From contig NZ_SLYP02000001.1 of the NCBI RefSeq assembly GCF_004341505.2, positions 3,186,501 through 3,250,500 on the forward strand: 64,000 nucleotides of DNA, read 5' to 3'. Numbering within the stretch: the stretch's first letter is position 1; each line of letters opens with the position of its first letter. Positions 56,201-64,000 of this stretch are shown here, in pieces. The DNA is from Sphingomonas sp. JUb134. GTDB lineage: Bacteria > Pseudomonadota > Alphaproteobacteria > Sphingomonadales > Sphingomonadaceae. The translations under genes and the position numbers were made by a program. Below the pieces are notes generated by a model, which made no database searches, had not been told where the DNA came from, and worked only from the letters and a program-made list of their open reading frames with translations.

Positions 56201-57569
56201 TTCCGGCGGCGCTGTAGGCGTCGATACCCGTCGCACTGGCCGAAACGGATCCCGCTCCCGTGACCGTCACGTCGCCCAGGGCCGCAAGCGCCATGCCCGC
56301 GCTTCCCGCCCCGCTCGTGGCGATCGAACCATTGTTGGCGACGCTCAGGTCGCCGCCGATCGCGACGGCCGTGACACCGTTGGAATTCGCCCCGCTGGTC
56401 GAGACGTCCCCGTTTACGGTGACGTTGGTGTTGGTCCCATAGGCATAGATCGCCGGCGCGGAATCACCGGTGGTGGAAACATCGTTGACGGTGATGGAAG
56501 CATCGCCGCCATAGGCCTTCACGAACACGCCGTTCGCGTCCACACCGCTGGTCTCGATCGATCCGTCCGATACGAAGGTGGCGCCCCCCGGCCCGGTGCC
56601 GAACATCACCGCGCCATAGGCGCCGTCGCCGGACGTCGTGATGTCGCCGACGGTCAGCTGCGCCGTGCTGCCCTGCACCACCGCGCCCACGGCGCCATAA
56701 CCGCTCGTCGTGATGCTGCCGGCGGTAACGTCAACGACGGCGTCCGGGCCGAACGAGACGGCGCGAATGCCCTCCGAATAGTCCGCCTGCGTCGACACCG
56801 TCTCGGCATCGATCGTGACCGAACCGGCGCCGGCGCGTACGGTGATCGCGTCCGAGCCGTAATCGTAAAAGCTGCCGCCGGTGGTGGCGACGGTGCCCGC
56901 GTCGATCGTGACGTCGCCGTTGCCGGCATAGGCATAGATGCCGCCGACATAATAGCCCGCCGCGGTGACCGTGTCGGCCGCGATCCGGATGTCGCCCGTA
57001 TAGCCATTGGCGCTGATGCCGACCGAGCTGTTGCCCGTCGTCGTGATCGAGCCGGCATCGATGGTGATGTCGCCGGCGTTGCTGACCGCGTTGATGCCCT
57101 GGGAGGCGCGCCCGTCCGCGACGATGCTGTCGGTGTTGATCGTCAGGTCGCCATAGTTGGTGCTGCCGATCACCCCGATAGCGCCGGTGCCGGAAACGGC
57201 GATGCTGGTGTCGCCAAAGGCGTTGAGCGTCGCGGCACCCTCGTTGAACCCGATGATGGCGACCCCGGGGTTCGCGCCGCTCTCGATCGCGACACCCTCG
57301 CCCAGGTTGACCGTCAGGTCATAGACCGGAACCGTTGGGTCCAGGCCGGGATCGGCCGCCGGATCGACCGCGGGGGACAGGTAGGTGATGCCGTTCGGAT
57401 AGGGGTTGTCTGCCGCAGAGCAGGTCACGCTGCCCTGCGTCGCCACGCCACATTCGCCTTCCGCGAAGGCAGGGACGGCGACAAGCGCGCCCGCCGCAGC
57501 ACTCACGATCGCGGTGCTCGTGAGCAAACGCGCGATCTTGGATCCGCCCCCCTGCGACAGCATCTTCAT
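53292..57569 (-). CDS. Autotransporter (type Va) with repetitive passenger
   Basis: The 1425-residue protein has a signal peptide (to about residue 36, P-A-F-A-E), a passenger from about residue 90 to 1000 built from many imperfect repeats near 20 residues long with V-T-T-S/T-G and G-D-V/I-T-I patterns (a beta-helix design), and a C-terminal barrel (about 1140-1425) ending R-I-K-F with terminal Phe. The passenger should be displayed at the surface or released. Ligand and function unknown. Long open frames on the opposite strand over this gene are shadows of the repeats. Confidence 0.92.
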   Translation of the reverse strand: MKMLSQGGGSKIARLLTSTAIVSAAAGALVAVPAFAEGECGVATQGSVTCSAADNPYPNGITYLSPAVDPAADPGLDPTVPVYDLTVNLGEGVAIESGANPGVAIIGFNEGAATLNAFGDTSIAVSGTGAIGVIGSTNYGDLTINTDSIVADGRASQGINAVSNAGDITIDAGSITTTGNSSVGISANGYTGDIRIAADTVTAAGYYVGGIYAYAGNGDVTIDAGTVATTGGSFYDYGSDAITVRAGAGSVTIDAETVSTQADYSEGIRAVSFGPDAVVDVTAGSITTSGYGAVGAVVQGSTAQLTVGDITTSGDGAYGAVMFGTGPGGATFVSDGSIETSGVDANGVFVKAYGGDASITVNDVSTTGDSAPAIYAYGTNTNVTVNGDVSTSGANSNGVTAVAIGGDLSVANNGSIATSGAGSAGMALAALGDVTVTGAGSVSASATGIDAYSAAGNIDITQGAIATSEAGADGVHAETANYYGTAGNITVDVGSVETAGDFADGVDATALNGGAIDITHGEVSTSGEQAFGVVAVGLEDVSITGESVTTTGYNAAGAYAVSIGGDVTVAQGTVSTAGDYAPGVVGASYFGNVTISADSVTTTGYSSNGVLGVALYGGDTNITVGDVSTSGDSSFGVNAQAYNAAAVTVTGTVTTSGYASDGVNVYAIGAITDEDNGATVINNGAVVTSGAESDGIHVEAFYGDVSIGGTGSVTTTGDFSTGIFARSQYGAIDIASASVASTGVGIDAYASGGVTVDAGTVRTTGDGSVAIAAGGFNSVAVTADAVSTRGTNATGISAASFGGDVTVDVGSVRVSGTDSRAIRALGFGGGADVTVGGAVRSTSGTAIEMIAGGAGGGGGDPMGDPARDGLARLTIAAGGSVHGGTNAVTVTSLNGTTITNDGTITGGSGYAIQASGGAATIANNGALTGRLQLTDNADRLTNAGTLTLIGDSDFGAGADVLNNSGTIRLGGAAATRTVAITNLETLSNSGLIDLRNGRAGDVLTLAGTAYTGTGDATLGLDLRFGTTTAAVDRLVVGSASGSTLVTLQASDGQAILIPATTIVQTSAASSATAFTLDPASRDIGLIQYGITYDPTALAYRLVSAPSATVYRQAKLGEGLASVWNRSGDAVTAHLAAGRDAGWGSPATDTTGRLWLQMFGEVNKRKETRDFAFNSLVQDDVNLGYRQDAFGGQIGFDIGGGSSENGGAVFGVSTGYLSSAMNFAGSGDRFDIDTLNGAIYGAFQAGGLFINGLAKYDRSWIEARGNLANFNVETKANTWGGKLEAGARLGSDTFFAEPAVSIAYTKSDIDSYGTLGGRFDFDDFEGLRGKAGVKIGGATDIGESSKLVFYVGGAAVHEFKGDDGLRFTSGAQTLVLGSDALGTYGQGTLGFNIMTASGVTGFLEAHGEYGDDYQGGGGRAGIRIKF

Positions 57570-57814
57570 ATTTGCCCCTTTTGATCCGTTATGGATGGTT
57601 TAACGACGGATCTACATGCGTCAACGCAGCGAAAGCGCAGTCTTCAAATATTCGCAAAGTTTTGGAAAAGCTTGAGCTGAACCGGATACTAGCGAAGAGC
57701 TTGCTGCCCGTTCGCGAGTCCGCAGGCATCGGCCGAGCAGATGCATTGGTTCCGGGCGCGCTCGGCGCGCCCGTTAGCCCCGCGCCACAAGCGGCAATTC
57801 CTCGGCCGGCGATA

Positions 57815-57874
57815 CGAATCGCGTGGCCGTTCCCTTGCGGCCGTGCAGCCACATCCCCCCGGCCACGCGATTCG
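57815..57874. repeat. 15-base inverted repeat
   Basis: CGAATCGCGTGGCCG (57815-57829) and CGGCCACGCGATTCG (57860-57874) are perfect arms with a 30-base spacer. The repeat lies 11 bases past the stop of the M20 peptidase gene, so it may end that transcript, but there is no T-run. The rest of the gap 57570-57885 shows no gene. Confidence 0.6.
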
Positions 57875-57885
57875 CCTCCGCTGGG

Positions 57886-59205
57886 CTAGCGTCCGGACCC
57901 CTCCCGTCCGTTCGCCAGCCGGGAGATCAGGATCGCCGCGCGCTTGGCCTGGCGGCGGATGCTCGCCAGGTCCACCGTCTCGCCGGGCGCATGGTCGCCG
58001 CTGCTGTCCGTCCCCAGCCCCGCCAGGCTGTCGACGTCGTTTGCCACGAACGAGATGTCGCCCGCGCCGCGCTTGAGCGGATCGAGCGGCGACATCTCCG
58101 GCAGCTTGAGGTCGCGGTTGACCGCGTTGAGCGCCGCCAGCAGCGCCGTGTTGCCTGCCGTGGGCGCCATCGCCGGATAGCCCTCGCCGAACTCGATCTT
58201 GGCGTCGGTGCCGGGCGCATGCGCGGCGACGATCGCCTCCATCTTGCCGCGCACCCGCGCCGTCTGTTCCTCGCTCAGCGTGCGGAAGTCGCCGGTCGCG
58301 ACCGCCGTCCGGGCGATGATGTTGGTCTTGCCGGTGGCCGCCGCATTGCCGCTCTCGTCGATGCTCGCCGTCGCGCCGCCGGCGATCACGCCGGGGTTGA
58401 AGGTCAGGTTCGGCTCCGGCAGCTCCGCACGGAACGTTGCCAGGATGCGCACCAGCTCGTGGATCGCCCCGTCACCCAGCTCGGGCGTGAAGATCAGCGA
58501 GGAGTGGCCGGTCTTGCCCGTCGCCGTGATCCGCCAGTCGGTGACCGAACGCCGGGCGATCGAGCCCATGTCGCGCCCGCCCTCCGTCACCAGCCCCTCG
58601 AAGTCGAGCGCCACGTCGGCGCGCTTGCCGGCCGCGATCAGGTCCGCGCGGGAAATGCGGTGTGGGCTCCCGGCATCCTCCTCGTCGCCGGTCAGCACGA
58701 TCTCGATATTGGCGTCCTTCAGCGTGCCCGCCGCCTGCATCGCGCGCAGCGCCGCCACGATCACGACCATGCCGCCCTTGTCGTCGCCCGCGCCCGGCCC
58801 CTCGGCCTTGTCACCCTTGCGCACGAACTTCTGGAACGGCGAGCTCGGCTCGAACACGGTGTCCAGGTGGCCGATCAGCAGGATGCGCTTGCCGCCCGGC
58901 TTGCCGGCATGCACCGCCACCAGATGGCCGGCGCGCTGCACCGCCGCCATCGGTTTCCACTGGACGGTGAAGCCCAGCGGCTCCAGCTCGGCGCGCATCA
59001 TCGCGCCGACCTTGGTCACCCCTTCCAGGTTGAGCGTGCCGCTGTTCTGGTCCACCAGCCGGCCGAGCAGCGCCACCGAGCGCTCATATTCGGCGTCGAC
59101 CGTCTGCCCCATCACCGCCTCGGCACGCGACAGCCCCTGGGCGAGCGCCGGCGCCGACGCGGCCAGAAACAGCGCGCCGCCAAGCGCCATCGCCCGCATC
59201 CGCAT
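57886..59205 (-). CDS. M20-family metallopeptidase with signal peptide
   Basis: The 439-residue protein has a signal peptide (to about residue 22, A-L-A-Q) and the M20 zinc motifs: G-H-L-D-T-V, G-A-G-D-D-K-G-G, T-G-D-E-E-D, D-F-E-G and late S-G-D-H-A-P-G. It resembles the glutamate carboxypeptidase group, exported to the periplasm. ATG 59205 shares a base with the TonB receptor stop (TGATG). It probably trims peptides brought in by the receptor. Confidence 0.9.
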   Translation of the reverse strand: MRMRAMALGGALFLAASAPALAQGLSRAEAVMGQTVDAEYERSVALLGRLVDQNSGTLNLEGVTKVGAMMRAELEPLGFTVQWKPMAAVQRAGHLVAVHAGKPGGKRILLIGHLDTVFEPSSPFQKFVRKGDKAEGPGAGDDKGGMVVIVAALRAMQAAGTLKDANIEIVLTGDEEDAGSPHRISRADLIAAGKRADVALDFEGLVTEGGRDMGSIARRSVTDWRITATGKTGHSSLIFTPELGDGAIHELVRILATFRAELPEPNLTFNPGVIAGGATASIDESGNAAATGKTNIIARTAVATGDFRTLSEEQTARVRGKMEAIVAAHAPGTDAKIEFGEGYPAMAPTAGNTALLAALNAVNRDLKLPEMSPLDPLKRGAGDISFVANDVDSLAGLGTDSSGDHAPGETVDLASIRRQAKRAAILISRLANGREGSGR

Positions 59206-62036
59206 CACAGCTTCGCACCCCCCATCTTGTAGGTCAGCTGTGCATAGAAGCTGCGGCCCACCGAATCGAACCACGAAATGTCGTAATAGGGATAGGCGCC
59301 ATAGGTCGGGTCCTTGATCGGATCCTGGTCGAACAGGTTGTTGATCGTGCCCGACAGGCGCAGCCGGTCGGTGAAGCTGTACTGCGCCGACAGATTGAAC
59401 AGGTAGCTCGCCTTGATGTACGCGTCCTGGTCGTAGTTGGGGAGCTTGCCCAGCCGCTGGCCGGTCAGCGTCGTCGAGAAGCGCTCGAGATCCCAGGTCA
59501 GGCTCGCCGTGCCCTTGTCGCGCGGGATGTCATAGTCGCTGTCATAGTCGAGCTTGCTGATCTTCGGATCGCCCGGATACTGCCGGATCGTGTGGTTGAA
59601 CACATAGGTGTAGTTCACCCGCAGCGAGAAACTGCCCGCCTGTGCGGTCGGCACGCGGATGTGTGCGGCCACGTCGATGCCGTCGGTGGTTTCCTCCGCG
59701 ACGTTGATCGGGTTGATGGTGACGCCCTGCAGCTGCCCATCGAGCGCGCCGCCCGAATAGCGCTCGACCCGCGCCAGCGCGTCGAGGCAGGTCGGCGAAT
59801 TGCCGTCCACCGGCGATCCCGCCGCAGTCTGGCCGATCCGGCAGTCTGCCTCGTCGCGCAGCAGATTGTCGATGCTCATGTCGAGCACCTGATTCTTCAT
59901 CGCGACCCGGAAATAGTCGATCGACATGTCGAACCAGCGCCGCGGCTGCCACATCACACCGGCGTTGAGCGACTTGGAGGTCTCCGGCTTCAGGTTGCGA
60001 TTGCCCGAACGGTGGGAGACGATGCCCTCGTCGGCATAGTCGCAGTCGGAGATTTCCTCCGGCTGGTCCGGGTCCGTCCGGCACAGATAATAGTCGGTCG
60101 CCGACGGGTGGGTGTTGCCGGGGCCCCGGAACACATAGTTGAGGTCCGGCGCGCGGAAGCCCGTGCCATAGGCGCTGCGCAGCACCAGCGTGCTCGTCGG
60201 CCGCACCACCGCGCCCAGGTTGTAGGTGAACTTGCCGAAGCCGTTGCCCGCAAAGGAATAATGGTCGTAGCGGCCGGCCAGGTCGAGCTCCACGAACGAC
60301 AGCACCGGCAGCCGCAGCTCGCCGCCCGTGCCCCAATGGCTGCGCTTGCCGCGGCCGTCGGAGTCCACCAGCCCGACATAATATTGGGTCAGTGCCAGCG
60401 GATCCGGCCGCAAATTGTATCCCTGGCTCCCCGCCTCCGCGGTGAACGCAAAGCCGGCGGCGCCGCCCGGCAGGCGGAACAGTTCGGTGGTGTTCACCGT
60501 GGTCGCGACGTTGGTGACCCACGACTTCGGCCGATAGATCGAATCGGCGGTGATCGAACGGTACTCGCCCGGCGTCAGCGGCGTGTAGAGCCGCGTCGGA
60601 TCGGCATCGAACTCGGCATAGCCCGTCTCCGGGTCGACGCCCACCTGCGGCCCCAGGAAGAAGGCGTTGGCCTTGTCGATCACCACCTGCGGGAACGACA
60701 CGCGCGACTGGTATTCGGCGTGGTTGACGCTGAACTCATAGCCCCATTTGTTGTCGGCGAACCGGCCCTTGATGCCCGGCGTCACGTTGAAGGTGGTGGA
60801 GCGGTTGCGCGTCATGCCGGCGTTCAGCCCGCCCATCTCCTCGGGCGTGAACTGCCGCGTCCAATTGTCCAGCTGCAGCCCGCTATAGGTCTGGTCGGGG
60901 CTCAGGTGGTTCGGGTTGAAGAAGGTGCCCTCCTCATTCCCGTCCGGCGCCACATAATACCAGTCGAGCACGTCTCGAAACAGGCTGAGCTTGGAATAGC
61001 TCGCCTGGAAATCCAGGAACAGCTCGGCCTCGTCGTTGAGCGTATAGCCCATCGATCCATAGGCGCTGATCGAGCGCCGCTTGGACTGGATCGTGCCATA
61101 GCCGATCGAGGTGTCGCTGCCGCAGAAATAGCCGTCGCCGTCGATCGTGTCCCGGCCCGGTCGCATGGCGTAGTAGGTGCTGCCGCCGTTCAGCCCCGAC
61201 AGCCGGTCGCACGTCGCCTTGCCCGGATCGATGTAGTAGAGATATTCGTCGGCGCGCAGGAAGGTGCGGCGCGCGAGCGGCCCGGTCGGGTCGTCCTGCG
61301 TCGAATCCTGGATCTTGCGATCGTACGCCCACAGCGGCTTCTGATCGAGCGCCTCCACTCCGAACACCCCGTGGAAGCCCCCCGTCTCCCAGCCGGTGGT
61401 CACGCTCAGGCGGTGTGAAGACCCGCCGCCATGCTCGGTCGTGCCATAGCGATAGTCGATCCGCGTCCCGTCCGGCTTGGACTTGAGCTGAAAGTTCACC
61501 ACGCCCGAGATCGCGTCCGAACCATAGATGGCCGACGCGCTGCCGCTCAGGATCTCGACCCGCTCGATCAGCCCCACCGGGATGTTCGAGATGTCGGTGA
61601 AGTTGCTGTTGCCGTTGAACGGCAGCGGGAAGTCGGCGATGCGGCGGCCGTTCACCAGCACCAGCGTATGGTTCGGCCCCAGCCCGCGCAGGTCCACCTG
61701 CTGGGCGCCCGGCGTGAAGTCCGCACCCGACGCGCTTTGCTGGCTCTGGGTCTCGCCGCCATTCTGCGTGATCGCACGCAGGACGTCGGGCACGCTCTGG
61801 TAGCCGTTGCGCAGGATGTCCTCGGCGGTGATCGTCGTCACCGGCGCCGGCCCGTCCCCCGATACGCGCGGGATGCGCGATCCCAGCACGACCACTTCCC
61901 CCTCGGGCGCCATGTCGTCGGCCGCCGCCGGAAGGCTCTGCTCGCTCGTCATCGTCTGCGCCGAAGCAATCCCCGGCAGCGCCCAGGCGCTTGCCCCCGC
62001 GAGCGCGATCGCGATCCCCTTACGTGTACGCATCAT
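59205..62036 (-). CDS. TonB-dependent receptor
   Basis: The 943-residue outer-membrane receptor has a signal peptide, a plug with V-V-V-L-G-S-R-I-P-R, V-D-L-R-G-L-G-P-N-H-T-L-V-L-V-N-G-R-R and V-E-I-L-S-G-S-A-S-A-I-Y-G-S-D-A-I-S-G-V-V-N, and a large barrel ending K-M-G-G-A-K-L. The L-V-L-V-N-G-R-R style is common in receptors for peptides, sugars or other organic nutrients. ATG 62036 (or 62033) follows GGGGGG. Coupled to the M20 gene, divergent from cyanophycinase. Confidence 0.93.
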   Translation of the reverse strand: MMRTRKGIAIALAGASAWALPGIASAQTMTSEQSLPAAADDMAPEGEVVVLGSRIPRVSGDGPAPVTTITAEDILRNGYQSVPDVLRAITQNGGETQSQQSASGADFTPGAQQVDLRGLGPNHTLVLVNGRRIADFPLPFNGNSNFTDISNIPVGLIERVEILSGSASAIYGSDAISGVVNFQLKSKPDGTRIDYRYGTTEHGGGSSHRLSVTTGWETGGFHGVFGVEALDQKPLWAYDRKIQDSTQDDPTGPLARRTFLRADEYLYYIDPGKATCDRLSGLNGGSTYYAMRPGRDTIDGDGYFCGSDTSIGYGTIQSKRRSISAYGSMGYTLNDEAELFLDFQASYSKLSLFRDVLDWYYVAPDGNEEGTFFNPNHLSPDQTYSGLQLDNWTRQFTPEEMGGLNAGMTRNRSTTFNVTPGIKGRFADNKWGYEFSVNHAEYQSRVSFPQVVIDKANAFFLGPQVGVDPETGYAEFDADPTRLYTPLTPGEYRSITADSIYRPKSWVTNVATTVNTTELFRLPGGAAGFAFTAEAGSQGYNLRPDPLALTQYYVGLVDSDGRGKRSHWGTGGELRLPVLSFVELDLAGRYDHYSFAGNGFGKFTYNLGAVVRPTSTLVLRSAYGTGFRAPDLNYVFRGPGNTHPSATDYYLCRTDPDQPEEISDCDYADEGIVSHRSGNRNLKPETSKSLNAGVMWQPRRWFDMSIDYFRVAMKNQVLDMSIDNLLRDEADCRIGQTAAGSPVDGNSPTCLDALARVERYSGGALDGQLQGVTINPINVAEETTDGIDVAAHIRVPTAQAGSFSLRVNYTYVFNHTIRQYPGDPKISKLDYDSDYDIPRDKGTASLTWDLERFSTTLTGQRLGKLPNYDQDAYIKASYLFNLSAQYSFTDRLRLSGTINNLFDQDPIKDPTYGAYPYYDISWFDSVGRSFYAQLTYKMGGAKL

Positions 62037-62058
62037 TTGACCCCCCGTATTCCCGAAG

Positions 62059-62109
62059 ACATATTGGCAGCAGAACCAGTCAAAATGGAACAACAAAAAT
62101 GCAATATGT
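62059..62109. promoter_or_regulatory. Inverted repeat in the TonB/cyanophycinase gap
   Basis: ACATATTG (62059-62066) and CAATATGT (62102-62109) are perfect eight-base arms 35 bases apart in an unusually AT-rich stretch. The position between two divergent starts fits an operator for the nearby Lrp/AsnC or LysR regulator. Confidence 0.45.
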
Positions 62110-62127
62110 TCGGCAGGAGCGAACGAA

Positions 62128-63132
62128 TTGAAAAGCGGGGGTTGGGGGGCATGGTCCCGAATCGCATTCGCGCTGCTGGCGCTGCTGCTGCCGGCGTCCA
62201 CCTGGGCGGCACCTGGCGGCTACAGCTATTATGAAATCGGCGACCGGAGCGCGAAGACGCCCGCGCCCACCGCGCCCGCGCTGATGCTGGTCGGGGGCGG
62301 CGACTGGGACTATCGCGCCTTCCGCTGGTTTGCCGAGCGCGCCGGCCACGGCCACATCGTCGTGCTGCGCGCCTCGGGAGAGGGGGAAGCCGGCGAGGAG
62401 ATCTTCAACCAGGTCGGCGGCGTTGCCTCGGTCCAGACGCTCGTCTTCCGCAGCCGCGTCGCCGCCAGCGATGCGCGCGTGCTCGACATCCTCGCGCGCG
62501 CCGACGGCATCTTTATCGCCGGCGGAGACCAGGCCAACTACGTCCGCTTCTGGAAGGACACGCCCGTCGCCCGCGCGCTCGACGCCCATGTCCGCAAGGG
62601 CCGCCCGATCGGCGGCACCAGCGCCGGCCTCGCGATCCTGGGCGGCACCGCCTATGGCGCGATGGACGGGGGCAGCATCGACAGCCCGGAAGCGCTCGCC
62701 GACCCCGCCGGCCCCGCCGTCACGCTGGTGACCGGCTTCCTCCACATGCCGCGCCTCGCCCATGTCGTCACCGACACGCATTTCGCCCGGCGCGACCGGC
62801 TCGGCCGCCTGTTCGCCTTCGTCGCCAAGGCGCGGCAGAAGGACCCGAAGGCCGTCGGCCTCGGCGTCGACGAGGGCGCTGCGCTCTGCGTGGAGGCGGA
62901 CGGCACCGCCCGCCTGCTGTCGCCGCCCGGCGGCCATGGCTGGCTGGTCCAGCCGACCACCCGACCCACCCTCCAGCCGGGCCAGCCGCTCGACTGGACG
63001 GGCGTCCGCGTGACCGGCATCGGCCCCGACAGCGTGCTCGACCTCGACACGCTGCAGGTCACCGCTCCCGCCTTCGACGGCATCGCCCGCGTCGAGCGCG
63101 GCGTGCTGCGCGACGCCCCCGGCCCGCGCTGA
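62128..63132 (+). CDS. Cyanophycinase-family serine peptidase (S51), exported
   Basis: The 334-residue protein has a signal peptide (to about residue 27, S-T-W-A-A) and the S51 fold: M-L-V-G-G-G-D-W-D, I-A-G-G-D-Q-A-N-Y and the nucleophile elbow G-G-T-S-A-G with Ser165. Cyanophycinases cut cyanophycin, an Asp backbone with Arg side chains; the family also cuts other isopeptides. Start is TTG 62128, eight bases after AGGAG. Periplasmic location would suit digestion of imported chains. Confidence 0.9.
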   Translation: MKSGGWGAWSRIAFALLALLLPASTWAAPGGYSYYEIGDRSAKTPAPTAPALMLVGGGDWDYRAFRWFAERAGHGHIVVLRASGEGEAGEEIFNQVGGVASVQTLVFRSRVAASDARVLDILARADGIFIAGGDQANYVRFWKDTPVARALDAHVRKGRPIGGTSAGLAILGGTAYGAMDGGSIDSPEALADPAGPAVTLVTGFLHMPRLAHVVTDTHFARRDRLGRLFAFVAKARQKDPKAVGLGVDEGAALCVEADGTARLLSPPGGHGWLVQPTTRPTLQPGQPLDWTGVRVTGIGPDSVLDLDTLQVTAPAFDGIARVERGVLRDAPGPR

Positions 63133-63134
63133 CC

Positions 63135-63566
63135 ATGCGGCCCGAGGAAATCGACCCGCAGCTCCTGGCGCTCCTGCGCGAGGACGCCCGCCGCAACGTC
63201 TCCGAACTGGCGGCGGCGCTCGGCGTCTCGCGCACCGCCGTCTACAGCAGCATCGAGCGGCTGGAGCGGGAGGGCACGATCCTCGGCTACACCGTCCGCC
63301 TGGGCGAGGATTACGACCGCCGCCTGATCCGCGCCCATGTCATGATCAAGCTGTTTCCCAAGGCGACCCACGCCACCCAGGACCGGCTCGTCACCATGCC
63401 GGAGGTCGCCGGCCTCTACGCGATCTCGGGCGAATACGACCTGATCGCCATCGTCGAGGCGCCCCACGTCAACCGCCTCAACGACCTGCTCGACGCCATC
63501 GGCGAGCTGGAGGGCGTCGAGCGCACCACCTCCTCCGTCATCCTCGCCACCAAGCTCCAGCGTTGA
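63135..63566 (+). CDS. Lrp/AsnC family regulator
   Basis: The 143-residue protein has an N-terminal helix-turn-helix (N-V-S-E-L-A-A-A-L-G-V-S-R-T-A-V) and a RAM ligand domain (Y-A-I-S-G-E-Y-D-L-I-A-I-V). Family members sense amino acids. It starts two bases after the cyanophycinase stop and may sense a product of its action. Confidence 0.92.
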   Translation: MRPEEIDPQLLALLREDARRNVSELAAALGVSRTAVYSSIERLEREGTILGYTVRLGEDYDRRLIRAHVMIKLFPKATHATQDRLVTMPEVAGLYAISGEYDLIAIVEAPHVNRLNDLLDAIGELEGVERTTSSVILATKLQR

Positions 63567-63567
63567 T

Positions 63568-64000
63568 TCACGCCGCTCCAGCCCCCCGCGCCTCCTCCAC
63601 GATCCAGTCGCAGAACCGCTCCAGCGCCGGGTTCTCCACCCCTTCCGGCCGCACCAGATAATAGGCGTCGTCGCTGGTGAGCGGGATCGACAGCGGACAC
63701 ACCAGGCTGCCGCTTTCCAGCTCCGGCCCGATCAGGAAGCTCGGCACCAGCGCCGCCCCCGCTCCCGCCGCCGCCGCCTGCGCCAGCATCAGGAAATGCT
63801 CGAAGCTCGGCCCCGACGGCACCGGCGGCGCCTCCACCCCCGCCACCCGCAGCCACTGGTCCCACGCCCCGCGGCGCGAGGTCTGGAACAGCAGCGGCTT
63901 GCCCAGCAGGTCCGCCGCCTCGCGGATCGGGTTCTGCGCCAGCCACGCGGGCGCGCACACCGGGATCGCCGCCTCGCGGAACAGCAGCTCGTGCACCATC
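63568..64000 (-). CDS. LysR-type regulator, C-terminal part (5' end outside window)
   Basis: The frame runs off the end of the window, so only about 143 residues of the effector-binding domain are visible, including P-A-W-L-A-Q-N-P, F-L-M-L-A-Q-A-A-A-A-G-A-G-A-A-L-V-P, and R-F-C-D-W-I. The DNA-binding part is missing. It converges on the Lrp gene with one base between the stops. Confidence 0.8.
   Translation of the reverse strand, partial: MVHELLFREAAIPVCAPAWLAQNPIREAADLLGKPLLFQTSRRGAWDQWLRVAGVEAPPVPSGPSFEHFLMLAQAAAAGAGAALVPSFLIGPELESGSLVCPLSIPLTSDDAYYLVRPEGVENPALERFCDWIVEEARGAGAA

Noticed and set aside
55000..57300. CRISPR-like array
   Set aside because: The regular repeats are in-frame passenger repeats that vary in sequence and length, with no true spacers or cas genes.
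54774..57584. Open frames on the plus strand across the autotransporter
   Set aside because: They reflect the repeat structure of the passenger on the other strand.
1..64000. Prophage or insertion sequence
   Set aside because: No integrase, transposase, terminase or att-type repeats were seen; the only mobile-type signs are the toxin-antitoxin pair and intergenic repeats.

Overview
The window is high-GC DNA with short intergenic gaps, many ATGA or TGATG start/stop overlaps, and gene orders typical of Alphaproteobacteria: nusB-thiL-hppA-infA-maf-RNase E/G-yacG-tRNA-Phe, yajC-secD-secF, cobS/cobT. Several TonB receptors, a sphingan-like polysaccharide block with type I transport genes, and REP-like intergenic repeats point to a sphingomonad (Sphingomonas or a close relative). 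This placement is inferred from gene content; no rRNA is present. It looks like an ordinary chromosome segment without phage or insertion-sequence genes.

Region 1 (1-7013) is an iron/flavin module. DUF2271, DUF4198 and ApbE genes on the plus strand converge on a small membrane protein, a PepSY membrane protein, a PKHD hydroxylase and a TonB siderophore receptor on the minus strand. The DUF2271 protein carries a D-G-V-T-G-A-T motif that matches the site flavinylated by ApbE, which suggests a periplasmic electron-transfer chain serving iron uptake. Region 2 (7011-10819) holds cobT and cobS, separated by a VapC/Phd-type toxin-antitoxin pair with its own palindrome. Region 3 (10879-15436) is an HxlR regulator divergent from a tightly overlapping seven-gene set of small detoxification-type enzymes (VOC, DUF4287, GST, a doubled DUF1428, double VOC, PhnB-like, SRPBCC).

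Region 4 (15446-25561) is core: J-domain protein, BolA, GST, hisG-hisD, nusB, thiL, a repeat-rich gap, a K+-independent-type H+-pyrophosphatase, infA, maf, a short RNase E/G, yacG and tRNA-Phe. Region 5 (25620-27825) has a DUF2147 protein and a cytochrome P450 divergent from a TetR regulator across a perfect palindrome. After a gene-poor 0.9 kb comes Region 6 (28754-38897), a polysaccharide export block: HlyD adaptor, type I ABC transporter, Wzy-like polymerase, Wza-like export protein and a beta-barrel on the minus strand, then two glycosyltransferases and a flippase on the plus strand. No co-polymerase or priming transferase is seen, so the locus looks partial or split.

Region 7 (38930-48878) is mixed housekeeping: a possible thiol-peptidase-fold exported protein, Bax-inhibitor-1 family protein, thpR, a DUF985 cupin, a glycine-zipper protein, OsmC, a GT4, yajC-secD-secF and tRNA-Pro. 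Region 8 (49008-57569) has a soluble hybrid histidine kinase, a TIGR03032-type protein and a 1425-residue autotransporter. Region 9 (57886-64000) has an M20 peptidase and a TonB receptor divergent from a cyanophycinase-family peptidase, with Lrp/AsnC and LysR regulators: a likely system for importing and degrading an unusual peptide. The two strongest leads are the flavinylated iron-reduction module and this cyanophycinase locus.
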